Shown here: positions 24,677 through 33,205 of the stretch, piece by piece
How positions within the stretch are numbered: position 1 is the stretch's first letter
Layout of the letters: every line of letters starts with the position of its first letter
DNA from: Myxococcota bacterium
GTDB taxonomy: Bacteria; Myxococcota_A; Polyangia; Palsa-1104; JAEUJZ01
Length of the DNA stretch: 40,392 nt
Assembly (NCBI GenBank): GCA_025057315.1
Contig: JANWXW010000045.1
Span: 1-40,392, forward strand
Reading direction: 5' to 3'
Made by a program: the position numbers and the translations under genes
Notes under the pieces: model-generated
Told to the model about the DNA's origin: nothing
What the model saw: only the letters and a program-made list of their open reading frames with translations
Databases searched by the model: none

Positions 24677-25965
24677 GTGTGCGCCCTCCTGGGCTGCTGC
24701 CGCAGCGCCAGCCCGACCAGGGCCAGTCCGGACAGCAGCGCCATGACGACAAAACAGTGAAGCAGGGCATCCCAGCCCCAGCGCTGGGAGATGCCGGCCG
24801 TGACCATGCCTTGGAGCACCGCTCCCACAGAGCCCATGCCGTTGATCACCCCCGCCACGCCGGCCGTGGCGCGGTGGCCGCCCAGATCCTGCGCCGCAGC
24901 GCCTGAGATCAGCGTGTCCGGGCCAAACAGCAGGAAGCCGACCAGCCCTATGGCCAGTCCGTTGGCCAGCAGCCCCGTCCCGCTCACCCGCTGGTACAAG
25001 AGGAGCGCGGCGCCCAGCGCCAGGATGCACGGAGCCGCCAGACGTGCCCGCCGGTGCGGGACGTAGCGGTCCGACAGCCAGCCGATGGTCACGGCACCCG
25101 CGATGCCACCCGCCTCGAAGGCGGTGGCCATGTATCCGGCGGTGCTCTCTGGATAGCCCAGCTGCTGGTGGAGATAAAACGGCAGCCAGAACAGCAGGCT
25201 GTAGCGGATGAGCTTCAGCCCGAAGTAAGCCCCCCCCAGGGCCCACAGGGCTGGCATCCGCAGCAGCTCGCCGAGCGTCGGCGCCGCCGAGGCAGCAGCT
25301 TGGCTGGGGCGGGATGCGCCGTCCATCTCCTCGTGCAGGGGCGACAGGCCGCAGTCCTCGGGCCGCTCCACCAGCCCCAGCAGCACCAGGGCCCCAACGC
25401 CGGCCACCATCATCCCCGGGGCCCAAAAGGACGCCTGCCAGCCGTACCGCGTCAGCAGGTAGGTGGCCAGCGCCGTGGCCACCAGGCCCCCGACCTGGTA
25501 GTTGGTGCACCACAGCCCCATGATCCGGCCCCGGCTGTGGCGGCCGAACCAGGGCTGCATGGCCTTGACGTTGTTCGGCCACCCGGTGGACTGGAACAAG
25601 CCGTTGAGGCCAAAACAGAGGGCAAACACCAGGACCGAGCGGCTGGCGCCAAAAATCAGCGCCGTGGCTGCCGAAGCCATCATGCCGGCGGCAATCAGGC
25701 GCCGCGGGCCGAAGCGGTCGCCCAGCACCCCGCTGACAAACTGGCCGGCGGCGTACCCCACCAGATAGAGCGTGTCGATGACGCCCAGTGCCGCGGCGCT
25801 GACGCCCAGCTCGTCATGGAGCCGGCTCTTGACCACGCTCAGGTTCTTGCGCGTAAGGTAGTAGCTGGCATAGCTCAGCCAGGTGATACCGAAGACGCGC
25901 GCCTGCAGCTGCGCCAGCCGCTGGCGCTGCTGGGCGGATGCATCGTCGTTCGGACCGGGGCGCAT
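24673..25965 (-). CDS. MFS permease, organophosphate:phosphate antiporter (GlpT/UhpT-like) type
   Basis: About 430 residues with 12 hydrophobic helices and a central charged loop. The first helix segment ITWLSYASYYLTRKNLSVVK closely follows the GlpT/UhpT/UhpC pattern (YxxYYLxRKN), including the Arg that binds phosphate in those carriers. GDRFGPRR in the loop after helix 2 is the MFS signature. It would exchange a phosphorylated or similar anionic metabolite for phosphate across the inner membrane; the substrate is not deducible. Start is uncertain: ATG 25965, ATG 25998 and GTG 26073 are in frame and none has a strong ribosome site. 25965 was chosen because it leaves about 20 residues before helix 1, as in GlpT. 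It overlaps the SDR gene by four bases. Confidence 0.88.
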   Translation of the reverse strand: MRPGPNDDASAQQRQRLAQLQARVFGITWLSYASYYLTRKNLSVVKSRLHDELGVSAAALGVIDTLYLVGYAAGQFVSGVLGDRFGPRRLIAAGMMASAATALIFGASRSVLVFALCFGLNGLFQSTGWPNNVKAMQPWFGRHSRGRIMGLWCTNYQVGGLVATALATYLLTRYGWQASFWAPGMMVAGVGALVLLGLVERPEDCGLSPLHEEMDGASRPSQAAASAAPTLGELLRMPALWALGGAYFGLKLIRYSLLFWLPFYLHQQLGYPESTAGYMATAFEAGGIAGAVTIGWLSDRYVPHRRARLAAPCILALGAALLLYQRVSGTGLLANGLAIGLVGFLLFGPDTLISGAAAQDLGGHRATAGVAGVINGMGSVGAVLQGMVTAGISQRWGWDALLHCFVVMALLSGLALVGLALRQQPRRAHT

Positions 25966-26126
25966 GCGTGGGCTGGACGTTAGCGGCTTGGGGTGCATCC
26001 GGTCAACGGCCTGTGCAGCCAGGCGCCCGGTGCTGCTCAGCCAGGTGTTGCCGCAGCGCTGCAGGCCGCCCACAGAAGCCCCCCACGCTCGTGGGCCCCA
26101 GCCTGCTGAGACGAGGCGAGGGCGGC

Positions 26127-27182
26127 CTATGTGGGCCAGAAGACGTCCAGCACGGCGACCACGGCGCGCTCCCGACCGCTGCCCGGAGGCACGACCATGT
26201 CCTTGAGCCGCTGCAGGCGGCGCAGCGCCCGGTAGCTGTGGGCGGAGGTGATCCAGTGCAGCTGATGCTCCAGCTCACGGATGCGCGCCTGCTGCTCCGC
26301 CACTCGCGCCTGCGCCTCCGCCGCCGCCTGCCGGGCCGCATGGAGCGCCGCCTCGACGCCCTGGAGGCGACACACCTGTTCCGTCAGGCGCTCGGTCTCC
26401 ACCCGCAGCGAGCAGGCATAGGTGTGTGCTGCGTTCCAGTCGGCCTCCAGCCGCTCCACGTGCCGGCGGACATGGTCCGGCAGGTCGAACAGGTGCGCGA
26501 TGGCCGAGCGCACCTCGGCCGGCAGCCCCTGCCGTGGCAGCAGCAGCCCCAGGCCATGGATCCCCGGCACGGTGAGCCATTCCCAGTCCGCCTGCTCCTC
26601 GGCCAGGAAGTCCTCCACGGCGGTCAGCACGCCGTTGCGCGGCCCTCCCTCCTGCAGCGCGTGCTCCAGGTGCGGGTTCAGCCCCCCGGCGGGCAGCAGC
26701 GGAGCATGCCCTGGCAGCATCCCACCCCGCGCATAGGGCTGACGGAAGGCCTCTGGGATGCTCGAGGGATCGTAGTACAGGTCGCGGCGCCCGTAGGGCC
26801 AAAAAATGTCATGCAGGAGCAGCAGCGGCAGGTACGTCCGCCTGGCCTGGCGCGCCGCGGCAGCGATGGTGCGCAGCTCGTGGTAGACCGTGTACCAGTT
26901 GTGGTCGCCGTCGATCAAGTACACATCCGCCGGGGGCAGCGACGGCAGCACCTCCAGGCTCCGCTGCTCATGGAGCGTGCCATGCTGCGCCAGCAGCTCG
27001 GCAATCTCTGCGCGGTTGCCCACCCCCAGCGGGTCGATGATGTGGCAGCGGGCACCATAGTCCCGGCAGAACTGCAGGATGCACTTGGTGTTGTCGCCTC
27101 GATCCGCGCCGATCTCGACGATGGTCTGCGGGCGCAGCGTGCACAGGATGGGGTAAAGAAAAGTATCCCAGAAGCGGTGCAT
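26127..27182 (-). CDS. Class I methyltransferase (Methyltransf_24-like) with C-terminal coiled coil
   Basis: 351 residues from ATG 27182, four bases after the stop of the upstream double methyltransferase gene; longer frames lie inside that gene. The N-terminal domain has motif I TIVEIGADRGDNTKCILQFC and an acidic IDPLGVG loop. It also has DVYLIDGDHNWYTVYHELR, the hallmark of the Methyltransf_24/cephalosporin-hydroxylase-like group found in glycan clusters. Residues about 255-320 are a long Glu/Ala/Arg-rich coiled coil. They are followed by HWITSAHSYRALRRLQRLKD, the Ser-x-x-Arg type tail seen on many O-antigen enzymes. Likely role: methylating a surface glycan or its precursor at the membrane. 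A chain-terminating role is inferred from the coiled coil and the nearby ABC exporter. Confidence 0.85.
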   Translation of the reverse strand: MHRFWDTFLYPILCTLRPQTIVEIGADRGDNTKCILQFCRDYGARCHIIDPLGVGNRAEIAELLAQHGTLHEQRSLEVLPSLPPADVYLIDGDHNWYTVYHELRTIAAAARQARRTYLPLLLLHDIFWPYGRRDLYYDPSSIPEAFRQPYARGGMLPGHAPLLPAGGLNPHLEHALQEGGPRNGVLTAVEDFLAEEQADWEWLTVPGIHGLGLLLPRQGLPAEVRSAIAHLFDLPDHVRRHVERLEADWNAAHTYACSLRVETERLTEQVCRLQGVEAALHAARQAAAEAQARVAEQQARIRELEHQLHWITSAHSYRALRRLQRLKDMVVPPGSGRERAVVAVLDVFWPT

Positions 27183-27186
27183 GGGC

Positions 27187-28578
27187 TCAGTCCTGCCTCT
27201 CCAGCAGAAGGGTGTAGGCATGGTTCTCCCAGTACGGCGCCTCGTCCAGACAGCGAAAGCCGGCGCACTCGCACAGGGCGCGCAGGGCATCCGGGGTCGG
27301 CAGCCACCACCAGGGCACGTAGTCCTCCGGGTGCCAACGCTCCAGGTCGCTCGTCAGGCCAATGGCCCCCTGGCCCACCAAGGGCTGCCAGTGCCCGCGC
27401 ACGATGTCGCGCTCGCGACCGCGCAGCGCCGGCACAAACAGCGCCGCGCTGCGGGGGACCTCCAGCCGCCCATGCGCGTTCTCCAGGCGGGTGGCCGTGA
27501 CCGAGGAGCTAAGAACCAGGTGGCGGCGCGTCACCTTGCGCATCGCCGCCAGAAAGGCCATGGGGTTGGGCAGGTGGTACAGCACCCCCGAGCAGTGCAC
27601 CACATCGAAGACCGGCGGCTCCGGTCCGTTGGCCAGGCGGATGATGTCGCCGCTGAGGCAGCGGACCTCGGGCAGGCCGAGCCTGTGGCGTCGGTCCTCG
27701 AAGGCCGCCCACAGCTCATGGTCGGGCGGCACGATGTCGATCATGGTCAGCTCGCGCGCGCCGTGCTGGTGGGCCACCGAGACCTTCTCGCTGACGGTGC
27801 CCCACAGGCCGCCGACGTCGGCAAAGGACTGGCCTCGGACGACCCGCGCCAGGAAGGCATCCCGGGGATCGCCCCCCGTGGACCCGGCCTCGGGGGCCGC
27901 ACTGCGCGGTCGGCGCACCAGGGCAAAGACGCTGATGCCGGGCACGTCCCAGCCGCACTCCAGCACCTCCGCCTCGGTGCCGGCAAAGCACTGGCGCAAC
28001 CCATCCGGCGAAAAGCGAAAGTAGTCTGCTGGAGCCGGGTGGTGCTCCCAGCAGAAGACGGTCGAGACGTACACATGGCCTCCCGGGCACGTGATGCGCA
28101 CCAGGTTGCGGCAGAAGGCAAAAGGGTCGGGGACGTGCTCCAGCGTGTCAAACGACAGCGTGAGCTGATAGCGCCCCTGCAGCGGCGCCACATCCTCCTC
28201 CCGCAGCAGGTCCCCTTGGATGTCGCAGCTTGTGCCGAGGTCGGCCACGGTGAACCCGCCGTCGAGGAACTCGATGCCGGGCAGGTACGCCAGCAGCGGG
28301 TTGTCAGCGATGACCACCTCCTTGCGGGGCGGTGGGATGGGCTCACCCAGGGCTGCCAGCACCAGGTCCTTCCACCAGCGCGTGCGGTCGCGGGGCACGG
28401 GGCGGTCCGTTTCCAGGTGCACGCGCCGCGTCCCACCGACATCGATGCAGCGCCCGGCGGTGAGCTCGACCCCGTGGCGGCGGAGCGTGGCAAGGGCATG
28501 ATGGACGGCGGCTAGCCTCACGGCGCGTGGTTCCCGGTGAACGTGCCCCACATAGCACTGCCAGGCGGCGCCCCGCAA
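27187..28578 (-). CDS. Protein with two tandem SAM-dependent methyltransferase domains
   Basis: Up to 463 residues. Domain 1 (about 40-235) has RCIDVGGTRRVHLETD, an FDTLEHVPDPFAFCRNLVRI segment and the ADYFRFSPDGLRQCF motif of sugar methyltransferases. Domain 2 (about 260-460) has SFADVGGLWGTVSEKVSVAH, HCSGVLYHLPNPMAFLAAMR, RRHLVLSSSVTATR and a Trp-rich WHPEDYVPWWWLPTPDALR block. Both keep the glycine-rich SAM motif, so two separate methylations or a catalytic/structural pair are possible. The start is uncertain: TTG 28578, GTG 28551 and GTG 28506 are all in frame without strong ribosome sites. The stop lies four bases before the coiled-coil methyltransferase ATG, so the two are co-transcribed. 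Probably part of surface glycan synthesis. Confidence 0.85.
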   Translation of the reverse strand: MRGAAWQCYVGHVHREPRAVRLAAVHHALATLRRHGVELTAGRCIDVGGTRRVHLETDRPVPRDRTRWWKDLVLAALGEPIPPPRKEVVIADNPLLAYLPGIEFLDGGFTVADLGTSCDIQGDLLREEDVAPLQGRYQLTLSFDTLEHVPDPFAFCRNLVRITCPGGHVYVSTVFCWEHHPAPADYFRFSPDGLRQCFAGTEAEVLECGWDVPGISVFALVRRPRSAAPEAGSTGGDPRDAFLARVVRGQSFADVGGLWGTVSEKVSVAHQHGARELTMIDIVPPDHELWAAFEDRRHRLGLPEVRCLSGDIIRLANGPEPPVFDVVHCSGVLYHLPNPMAFLAAMRKVTRRHLVLSSSVTATRLENAHGRLEVPRSAALFVPALRGRERDIVRGHWQPLVGQGAIGLTSDLERWHPEDYVPWWWLPTPDALRALCECAGFRCLDEAPYWENHAYTLLLERQD

Positions 28579-28667
28579 GGTCTCTCGGCCCCCCTGGGGG
28601 GAAGGGGCAGGGGCTGGACCGCCCGCCGCAAGACGGCGATCATGGGAAAAGCCGGGGAGGTCGCTTC

Positions 28668-28958
28668 ATGCCCAACGCCCAGGCGCCCTCTTCCCTGCTT
28701 GGACGGAGGGTGCGCGTCAGCTACGTTCGCTCGCTGGGGCTGGTGACCGATCCGGCCGCCAGCATGGACCTCACCCAGCGGGTGGTGGCCCCCGTGGTCG
28801 GCGTGCTGCTGGAAATGCGCACTGGGGCCCCGCTGGTGGTCCAGGTGGGCGGCCGCACCTGGTCCACCTCCCAGCTTCGCCAGGTGCAACAGGCTGGCGA
28901 TGTGGCCGAGGTGATCACCCGCCGTGGCTCGGTCTACCTCATTCGCCCGATCCGATAG
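28668..28958 (+). CDS. Small protein of unknown function
   Basis: 96 residues; ATG 28668 has GGAGG eight bases upstream, a strong ribosome site. Sequence features: LGRRVRVSYVRSLGLVTDPA, LTQRVVAPVVGVLLEMR, GAPLVVQVGGRTWSTSQLRQ and EVITRRGSVYLIRPIR. This is a strand-rich small fold, perhaps SH3- or OB-like, without signal peptide or TM helix. I do not recognise the family. It stands alone on the plus strand between two minus-strand glycan gene groups and converges with the Wzt-like gene (15-base gap). Confidence 0.7.
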   Translation: MPNAQAPSSLLGRRVRVSYVRSLGLVTDPAASMDLTQRVVAPVVGVLLEMRTGAPLVVQVGGRTWSTSQLRQVQQAGDVAEVITRRGSVYLIRPIR

Positions 28959-28973
28959 GCCGGGCAGGGGAGC

Positions 28974-29777
28974 TTATCCCATGGCGGCCAGGTACTCGTC
29001 CAGCACCGGCCCGGGCGGCCCATCCCGGTGCAAGTGCCCGTCGCGCAACCACAGGACGCGGTCGCACAGGCTGCGCATGGTGGCGGCATCGTGCGACACA
29101 AACAGAATCGTCGTGCCGCTGCGCTGGAGCTGGTGGATGCGCTCGATGCACTTGTGCTGGAAGGCCACGTCCCCAACGGCAAGCACCTCGTCGATAAGGA
29201 GCAGGTCAGGGTCGGTGTGGACCGCCACGGCAAAGCCCAGTCGCGCCAGCATGCCGGCAGAGTAGTAGCGCACCGGCATGTCCAGAAAGTCTTCCAGCTC
29301 GGCAAAAGCGACAATGTCGCCCAGGCGCGCGCGCAGCTCGGCGGCAGACAGGCCCAGCGCCGTGCCATTGACCTCGACGCACTCCCGCCCGGTCATGTCC
29401 GGCTGGAAGCCGGCCCCCAGTGCCAGCAGGGGGGCGATGCGCCCGCGCACGGAGATGCGGCCCTCGGTCGGGTAGCAGGCACCGGCCACCAGGCGCAGCA
29501 GCGTGCTTTTGCCCGCGCCGTTGGGGCCGACCACGCCCACCGTCTCGCCCCGGCGGACCACAAAGCTAACGTGGCGCAGCGGCCACATTTCCCGGGGCCG
29601 CTGCGCGCGCCCGGTCAGGCGAAGCAGCAGGTTGCGCAGCAGAAAGGGCTTGTGCTCGAAGCGGCGGAAGGCCTTGCCCACGTCCTCAAAGCGCAGGATG
29701 AGCGGCGCCGCATCCGGGGCGGTCTGCACGGGCAGGGAGGCCGGGGGCGGCGACACGGGCAGGGCGCACTCAGACAT
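28974..29777 (-). CDS. ABC transporter ATPase, Wzt/TagH-like polysaccharide exporter subunit
   Basis: 267 residues from ATG 29777, overlapping the permease stop by eight bases; ATG 29798 is a longer alternative. It has Walker A GPNGAGKST (84-92), the Wzt-type signature YYSAGMLARLGFAVAV, Walker B LLLIDEVLAVGD and the SHD switch His. The insertion LLRLTGRAQRPREMWPL before Walker A is typical of Wzt/TagH/RfbE proteins. It ends right after the nucleotide-binding domain, so it lacks the C-terminal carbohydrate-binding domain of E. coli O9a-type Wzt. It drives export of an undecaprenyl-linked glycan with the permease encoded upstream. Cytoplasmic face of the inner membrane. Confidence 0.94.
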   Translation of the reverse strand: MSECALPVSPPPASLPVQTAPDAAPLILRFEDVGKAFRRFEHKPFLLRNLLLRLTGRAQRPREMWPLRHVSFVVRRGETVGVVGPNGAGKSTLLRLVAGACYPTEGRISVRGRIAPLLALGAGFQPDMTGRECVEVNGTALGLSAAELRARLGDIVAFAELEDFLDMPVRYYSAGMLARLGFAVAVHTDPDLLLIDEVLAVGDVAFQHKCIERIHQLQRSGTTILFVSHDAATMRSLCDRVLWLRDGHLHRDGPPGPVLDEYLAAMG

Positions 29778-30666
29778 AGTCGAGCACCATGTGCTCATAA
29801 TGGCGGAAGATCCAGCCCCCCACCAGACACACGGCCGCCGTCGGCAGCAAGATGGTGGCCCAGGCCAGCAGGTCCGGAGCCTCCCCCAGCATGATCGCGC
29901 GACGCAGCGCCGTCAGGATCGCGCCCAGCGGGTTCCACCGCAGGACAGAGCGATAGGGCTCGGGCAGCACCTCGGGCGGATAGATGACCGGCGTCAGCCA
30001 GTGCAGCAGCAGCAGCCCGGTGCTCACCAGATAGGCCACGTCGCGATACAGCACGTTCAGGACCGAGGTGGCCATCCCCAGGCCACACAGAAGCGCGCCC
30101 AGCACCAGCAGCAGGGCCGGCACCAGCAGCAGGGCCGGCGACAGCCGGAACGCCTCCGGAAAGAAGGGGACAAAGGCCAGCAGCACCAGCGACTCGATCC
30201 CAGCGTTGATGGCATAGCTTAGCACCGCCGAGATCGGCAGCAGCTGCCGGGCAAACACCGTGCGCTTGACGATGTCAGCGTGCTGGATGAAGACCTGGGT
30301 GGCCGCCGACAGGCTGTTGGTCACCCACTGCCAGCAGATGAGGCCGATGAGCAAAAAGACCGGAAAATGGACCACGTTGGGGCGGAAGACCCGCGCAAAG
30401 ATGAGGCTTAAGATGCCCATCATCACGAGCGGGTAGAGCAGGGACCAGAGCACGCCCAGCGCTTGGGCGCGGTACCGGGCACGGAAGTCAGCGCGCGTCA
30501 GCACCCGCAGGATCTCCAGCGGCGTGGCGACCCGCCGATCGCGCTGCAGCTCTGCGCGCCCTGGGGTCATCTGGCCGTCCAGGGGCCCGATGAAGATTCC
30601 CTCTGGCGTCCGGTGGACCCACCAGTTGGGCAGCGCCCGCTCGCCCTGCCGGTTGGCCTCAGCCAT
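29770..30666 (-). CDS. ABC-2 type permease, Wzm-like polysaccharide export subunit
   Basis: 298 residues from ATG 30666, overlapping the GT-C gene stop by eight bases. Six hydrophobic helices of ABC2_membrane type: after an amphipathic N-terminal segment (FRARYRAQALGVLWSLLYPL, the usual Wzm/TagG entry), then VFLLIGLICWQWVTNSLSAA, and a last part with WLTPVIYPPEVLPEPYRSVL and NPLGAILTALRRAI. The N-terminal 60 residues carry a hydrophilic extension (NWWVHRTPEGIFIGPLDGQM) not usual in short Wzm. It forms the transport channel with the Wzt-like ATPase. Confidence 0.93.
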   Translation of the reverse strand: MAEANRQGERALPNWWVHRTPEGIFIGPLDGQMTPGRAELQRDRRVATPLEILRVLTRADFRARYRAQALGVLWSLLYPLVMMGILSLIFARVFRPNVVHFPVFLLIGLICWQWVTNSLSAATQVFIQHADIVKRTVFARQLLPISAVLSYAINAGIESLVLLAFVPFFPEAFRLSPALLLVPALLLVLGALLCGLGMATSVLNVLYRDVAYLVSTGLLLLHWLTPVIYPPEVLPEPYRSVLRWNPLGAILTALRRAIMLGEAPDLLAWATILLPTAAVCLVGGWIFRHYEHMVLDYV

Positions 30667-32017
30667 GACGCAGCCTCCGGTACAGCACCGCGGTGGGCGG
30701 CACCACGACCACCAGCCCTTGGGCGAGGTCGACCAGCGCAATGGCCCACTCGCGCTGCACGCACGCAAACGGGATGGCCAACGCATAGTAGGCGGTTGCG
30801 GTGCCCAGCAGGGTCAGCATCGCCGGGCGCAGCCGCGGGCAGGCATGGGGCAGCAGCGGCAACAGGGGAAGCAAGTACCACGACTGAGACCAGGCATGCA
30901 GGTACAAATAGTAGACGAACAGCAGCGCCGCCGCCCAGCGCAGGGGAGCTCCCTCAGCTTGGGCGGCCAGGGCGCAGTGGCAGAGCCAGACCAGGCCGGC
31001 GGCACGGAAGGCCAGCCCCACCCCCCAGGCCGCCCCTGGCGCCTGCAGCCCATGGCGCAGCAGCACCCGTGGCAGGCACTCGATGGAGCGCGTGCAGTAC
31101 TCGAAGGGCCCGCCCGGCACCCCCACCAGGACGTCCAGGGGGTGCCAGGGGCGGAGCAGCACGCCCACCCCGACACCCCCGGCGGCCAGCAGCCAGGGTA
31201 GGGCCCGCCGCACGGCAGGTCGGCGGGGCCAGGGCAGGGCCGACAGCCCGTAGAAGGCGAGCAGCAGCAGCGCCGAGGCCTTGACCAGCAGCCCCGCCAG
31301 CAGGGCCAGGCCCGCGGCAAGCCGCCTGCCGCGGACCAGCAGCAGCGAAAAGGCCGCCGTCACCAGGGCGAGCCACACGTCGTTGTGGCCGCTCTGGGTG
31401 CCTTCCACCACCAGCAGCGGGCAGAACAGCACCCCGGCGGCGGCGCGGGCGCCCGCGGCCCACCCCGGCAGGACCGCCGTGCCGAGCGAGGCCAGCAGCC
31501 CCGTGGCCTGATACAGCCGCAGCTGGAGCCACAGCCGGTCGTGGGCCAGCTGCGCCACGCCGCGCGCCAGCCAGTGGAAGCCCGGCCCATAGCTGCTCGT
31601 GCCCCCGCGCCAGTGCGGCGGCAGCACGGCCAGAAACGGGTCCTGCCCGGGCAGCACGGCCTGCAGGGGAGTGTCCGGGGTGCCTCCGGCGGCCAGCGCC
31701 CGCCCGAGCGCCGCATAAAAGAGCGGGTCCTGCGACAGGAAGGGAGGGCCGAGCAGGGCCACCAGGTGCACCGGCAGGCCCGACAGAATCACCCGCCCCA
31801 GGGGTGGGGTGTCCGGCTCGCGCAGCACCCTGACCCAACAGGCGCACAGCAGGCCCACCCCCCCCAAGTACAGCACGCCATAGAATGTCCCCTCGGCCAA
31901 GGGCGGCCAGGCATCGCACAGCACGACATCGGGCCGCACGCGGTGCGCTGGCAGCACCAGCAGCCCGGCGCCCACCATCCCAAGGAGAACAACCCGATGC
32001 GGCCGCGGCCCGAACAA
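30659..32017 (-). CDS. GT-C glycosyltransferase, polyprenol-phosphate mannosyltransferase-like
   Basis: 452 residues, about 10-12 hydrophobic helices, beginning MFGPRPHRVVLLGMVGAGLL. The first large loop has FLSQDPLFYAALGRALAAGG with an acidic residue in the DxxxY context used by GT-C enzymes of the DUF2029/GT87 and MptA/B groups. GTSSYGPGFHWLARG, the substrate-loop Tyr-Gly-Pro, and EGTQSGHNDVWLAL are typical of this branch. It likely adds a hexose from a polyprenyl-phosphate donor at the periplasmic side of the membrane. Five bases separate its start from the GT2 stop; it overlaps the permease by eight bases. Confidence 0.82.
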   Translation of the reverse strand: MFGPRPHRVVLLGMVGAGLLVLPAHRVRPDVVLCDAWPPLAEGTFYGVLYLGGVGLLCACWVRVLREPDTPPLGRVILSGLPVHLVALLGPPFLSQDPLFYAALGRALAAGGTPDTPLQAVLPGQDPFLAVLPPHWRGGTSSYGPGFHWLARGVAQLAHDRLWLQLRLYQATGLLASLGTAVLPGWAAGARAAAGVLFCPLLVVEGTQSGHNDVWLALVTAAFSLLLVRGRRLAAGLALLAGLLVKASALLLLAFYGLSALPWPRRPAVRRALPWLLAAGGVGVGVLLRPWHPLDVLVGVPGGPFEYCTRSIECLPRVLLRHGLQAPGAAWGVGLAFRAAGLVWLCHCALAAQAEGAPLRWAAALLFVYYLYLHAWSQSWYLLPLLPLLPHACPRLRPAMLTLLGTATAYYALAIPFACVQREWAIALVDLAQGLVVVVPPTAVLYRRLRHG

Positions 32018-32022
32018 TGTCC

Positions 32023-33003
32023 CTACGAGTTGGCGGCGCGCCGCAGGGTGGGCAGCGCCTGCCCAGTCTCCTCGGCATCGGGCTGGTAGAGGCGCCGCAG
32101 CTCATCGGTGAGGACGGCCTTGGTGCTCTCGCACACCTCCCAGACGGTGTGCCGGTCCCGATGCAGCAGGAAGTCATACAGGCCCAAGCCCCGCGACAGC
32201 GCCTCCACGGCAATCGTGCCCAGGGCATACAGCGTGCGGCGCGGCTGCAGCAGGTCCAGCTCCGACAGGGTCAGCCGCAGCAAGCGGCGGATGTCCATGG
32301 TCGACACAGCGTAGCCGCTCACTGCGCGCAGCCAGTAGTGGCCCGCCGCGATGCGCCGCCGCTGGCGGATGAAGTCCCGCAGGGTCTCAGGGCCGTGGTT
32401 GTGGACCACCGCCTCGGGCACGTAGGCCAGGCGGTAGCCCCGGGCGCAGATGATCTGCTCCAGCGTCGCCTCGTCCACCGCGCTCTCGCTCGGCAGCCCG
32501 CTGACGATGCCGGCACGCAGCAGCACCAGCTCGCCCAGCTTGGGTGCCTCCAGGGCGACCCGGTGGTGCATGTGCCACAAAAACCGCGTCGCCTCCCCGA
32601 GAAAGGTGCCATGGCCGTTGGTCGGCACCGGCCGCGCCCCGCACATGCCCACCTCGGGATGGCGCAGCAGGCAGCGGGCCAGGTGCTCCAGCGCATCGGG
32701 GGCCACCAGCACGTCGGCGCTACACAAACAGATGGCATCCACATGCGCATCTCCCAGGCGGAGATACGTGTTGATGGCTGCCACCTTGCCCCGCCGCTGC
32801 GGCTCGCAGATCAGGCGCACCCGCGTCCCCTGGCGCCCCTGCCGGTCGCGCACGATGTCTACCGTGCGGTCGGTACAGCCGCTGGCAATGACCACGATCT
32901 CGACGATATCGGCCCGCTGGGTCCGCTGCGCACGCAGCGAGTCGATGAGGAGACCGATGTTTCGCTCCTCGTTGTAGGCAGGAACGGCGATGCTGATTTT
33001 CAT
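32023..33003 (-). CDS. Family 2 glycosyltransferase
   Basis: 326 residues from ATG 33003 (GAGG eight bases upstream). It begins MKISIAVPAYNEERNIGLLI, the GT-A fold opening, with SGCTDRTVDIVRD, RRGKVAAINTYLR and the metal-binding loop reading CLCSADVLV (acidic Asp97). A QRRRIAAGHYW segment follows, resembling the QxxRW motif of processive GT2 enzymes but not identical. A hydrophobic C-terminal stretch is weak, so it is probably a peripheral inner-membrane enzyme. It likely transfers a sugar from a nucleotide donor to a lipid-linked glycan. First gene of the GT2-GT-C-Wzm-Wzt operon. Confidence 0.9.
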   Translation of the reverse strand: MKISIAVPAYNEERNIGLLIDSLRAQRTQRADIVEIVVIASGCTDRTVDIVRDRQGRQGTRVRLICEPQRRGKVAAINTYLRLGDAHVDAICLCSADVLVAPDALEHLARCLLRHPEVGMCGARPVPTNGHGTFLGEATRFLWHMHHRVALEAPKLGELVLLRAGIVSGLPSESAVDEATLEQIICARGYRLAYVPEAVVHNHGPETLRDFIRQRRRIAAGHYWLRAVSGYAVSTMDIRRLLRLTLSELDLLQPRRTLYALGTIAVEALSRGLGLYDFLLHRDRHTVWEVCESTKAVLTDELRRLYQPDAEETGQALPTLRRAANS

Positions 33004-33085
33004 GAGGCGGGCCTCATAAGCTAACCAGTTAAGCCAAAGAACAGAGCTGTAGGTTGCAGGCCCCACCGGGTGGAGGGGGCCCACA

Positions 33086-33146
33086 TGTATAAGCAAAGAA
33101 TGTGTGCCAAGTGCTCAACCTAGCTATGCCCGCGCCGTCTTGTCAA
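33086..33146 (-). promoter_or_regulatory. Candidate promoter region of the glycan export operon
   Basis: On the minus strand a perfect TTGACA (33141-33146) is followed after 18 bases by TAGGTT (33117-33122). A second -10-like TATACA (33086-33091), preceded by TTGCT, could act as an extended -10. The leader of 85-115 bases contains a GGCCCC...GGGGCC hairpin near 33056-33082. This is the only spacer above 150 bases in the minus-strand block 26.1-38 kb that sits directly before the operon. Confidence 0.45.
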
Positions 33147-33205
33147 CATTCTCCCCGACGCACACGGGGCAGCTGCCCACGGATCGTGGTCCGGCCCTTG
33201 GGCTG

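Noticed and set aside
33092..33109. Sigma54-like site (TGGCAC ... TTGC) upstream of the GT2 gene
   Set aside because: The GG to GC distance is 12 bases rather than the 10 that sigma54 requires.
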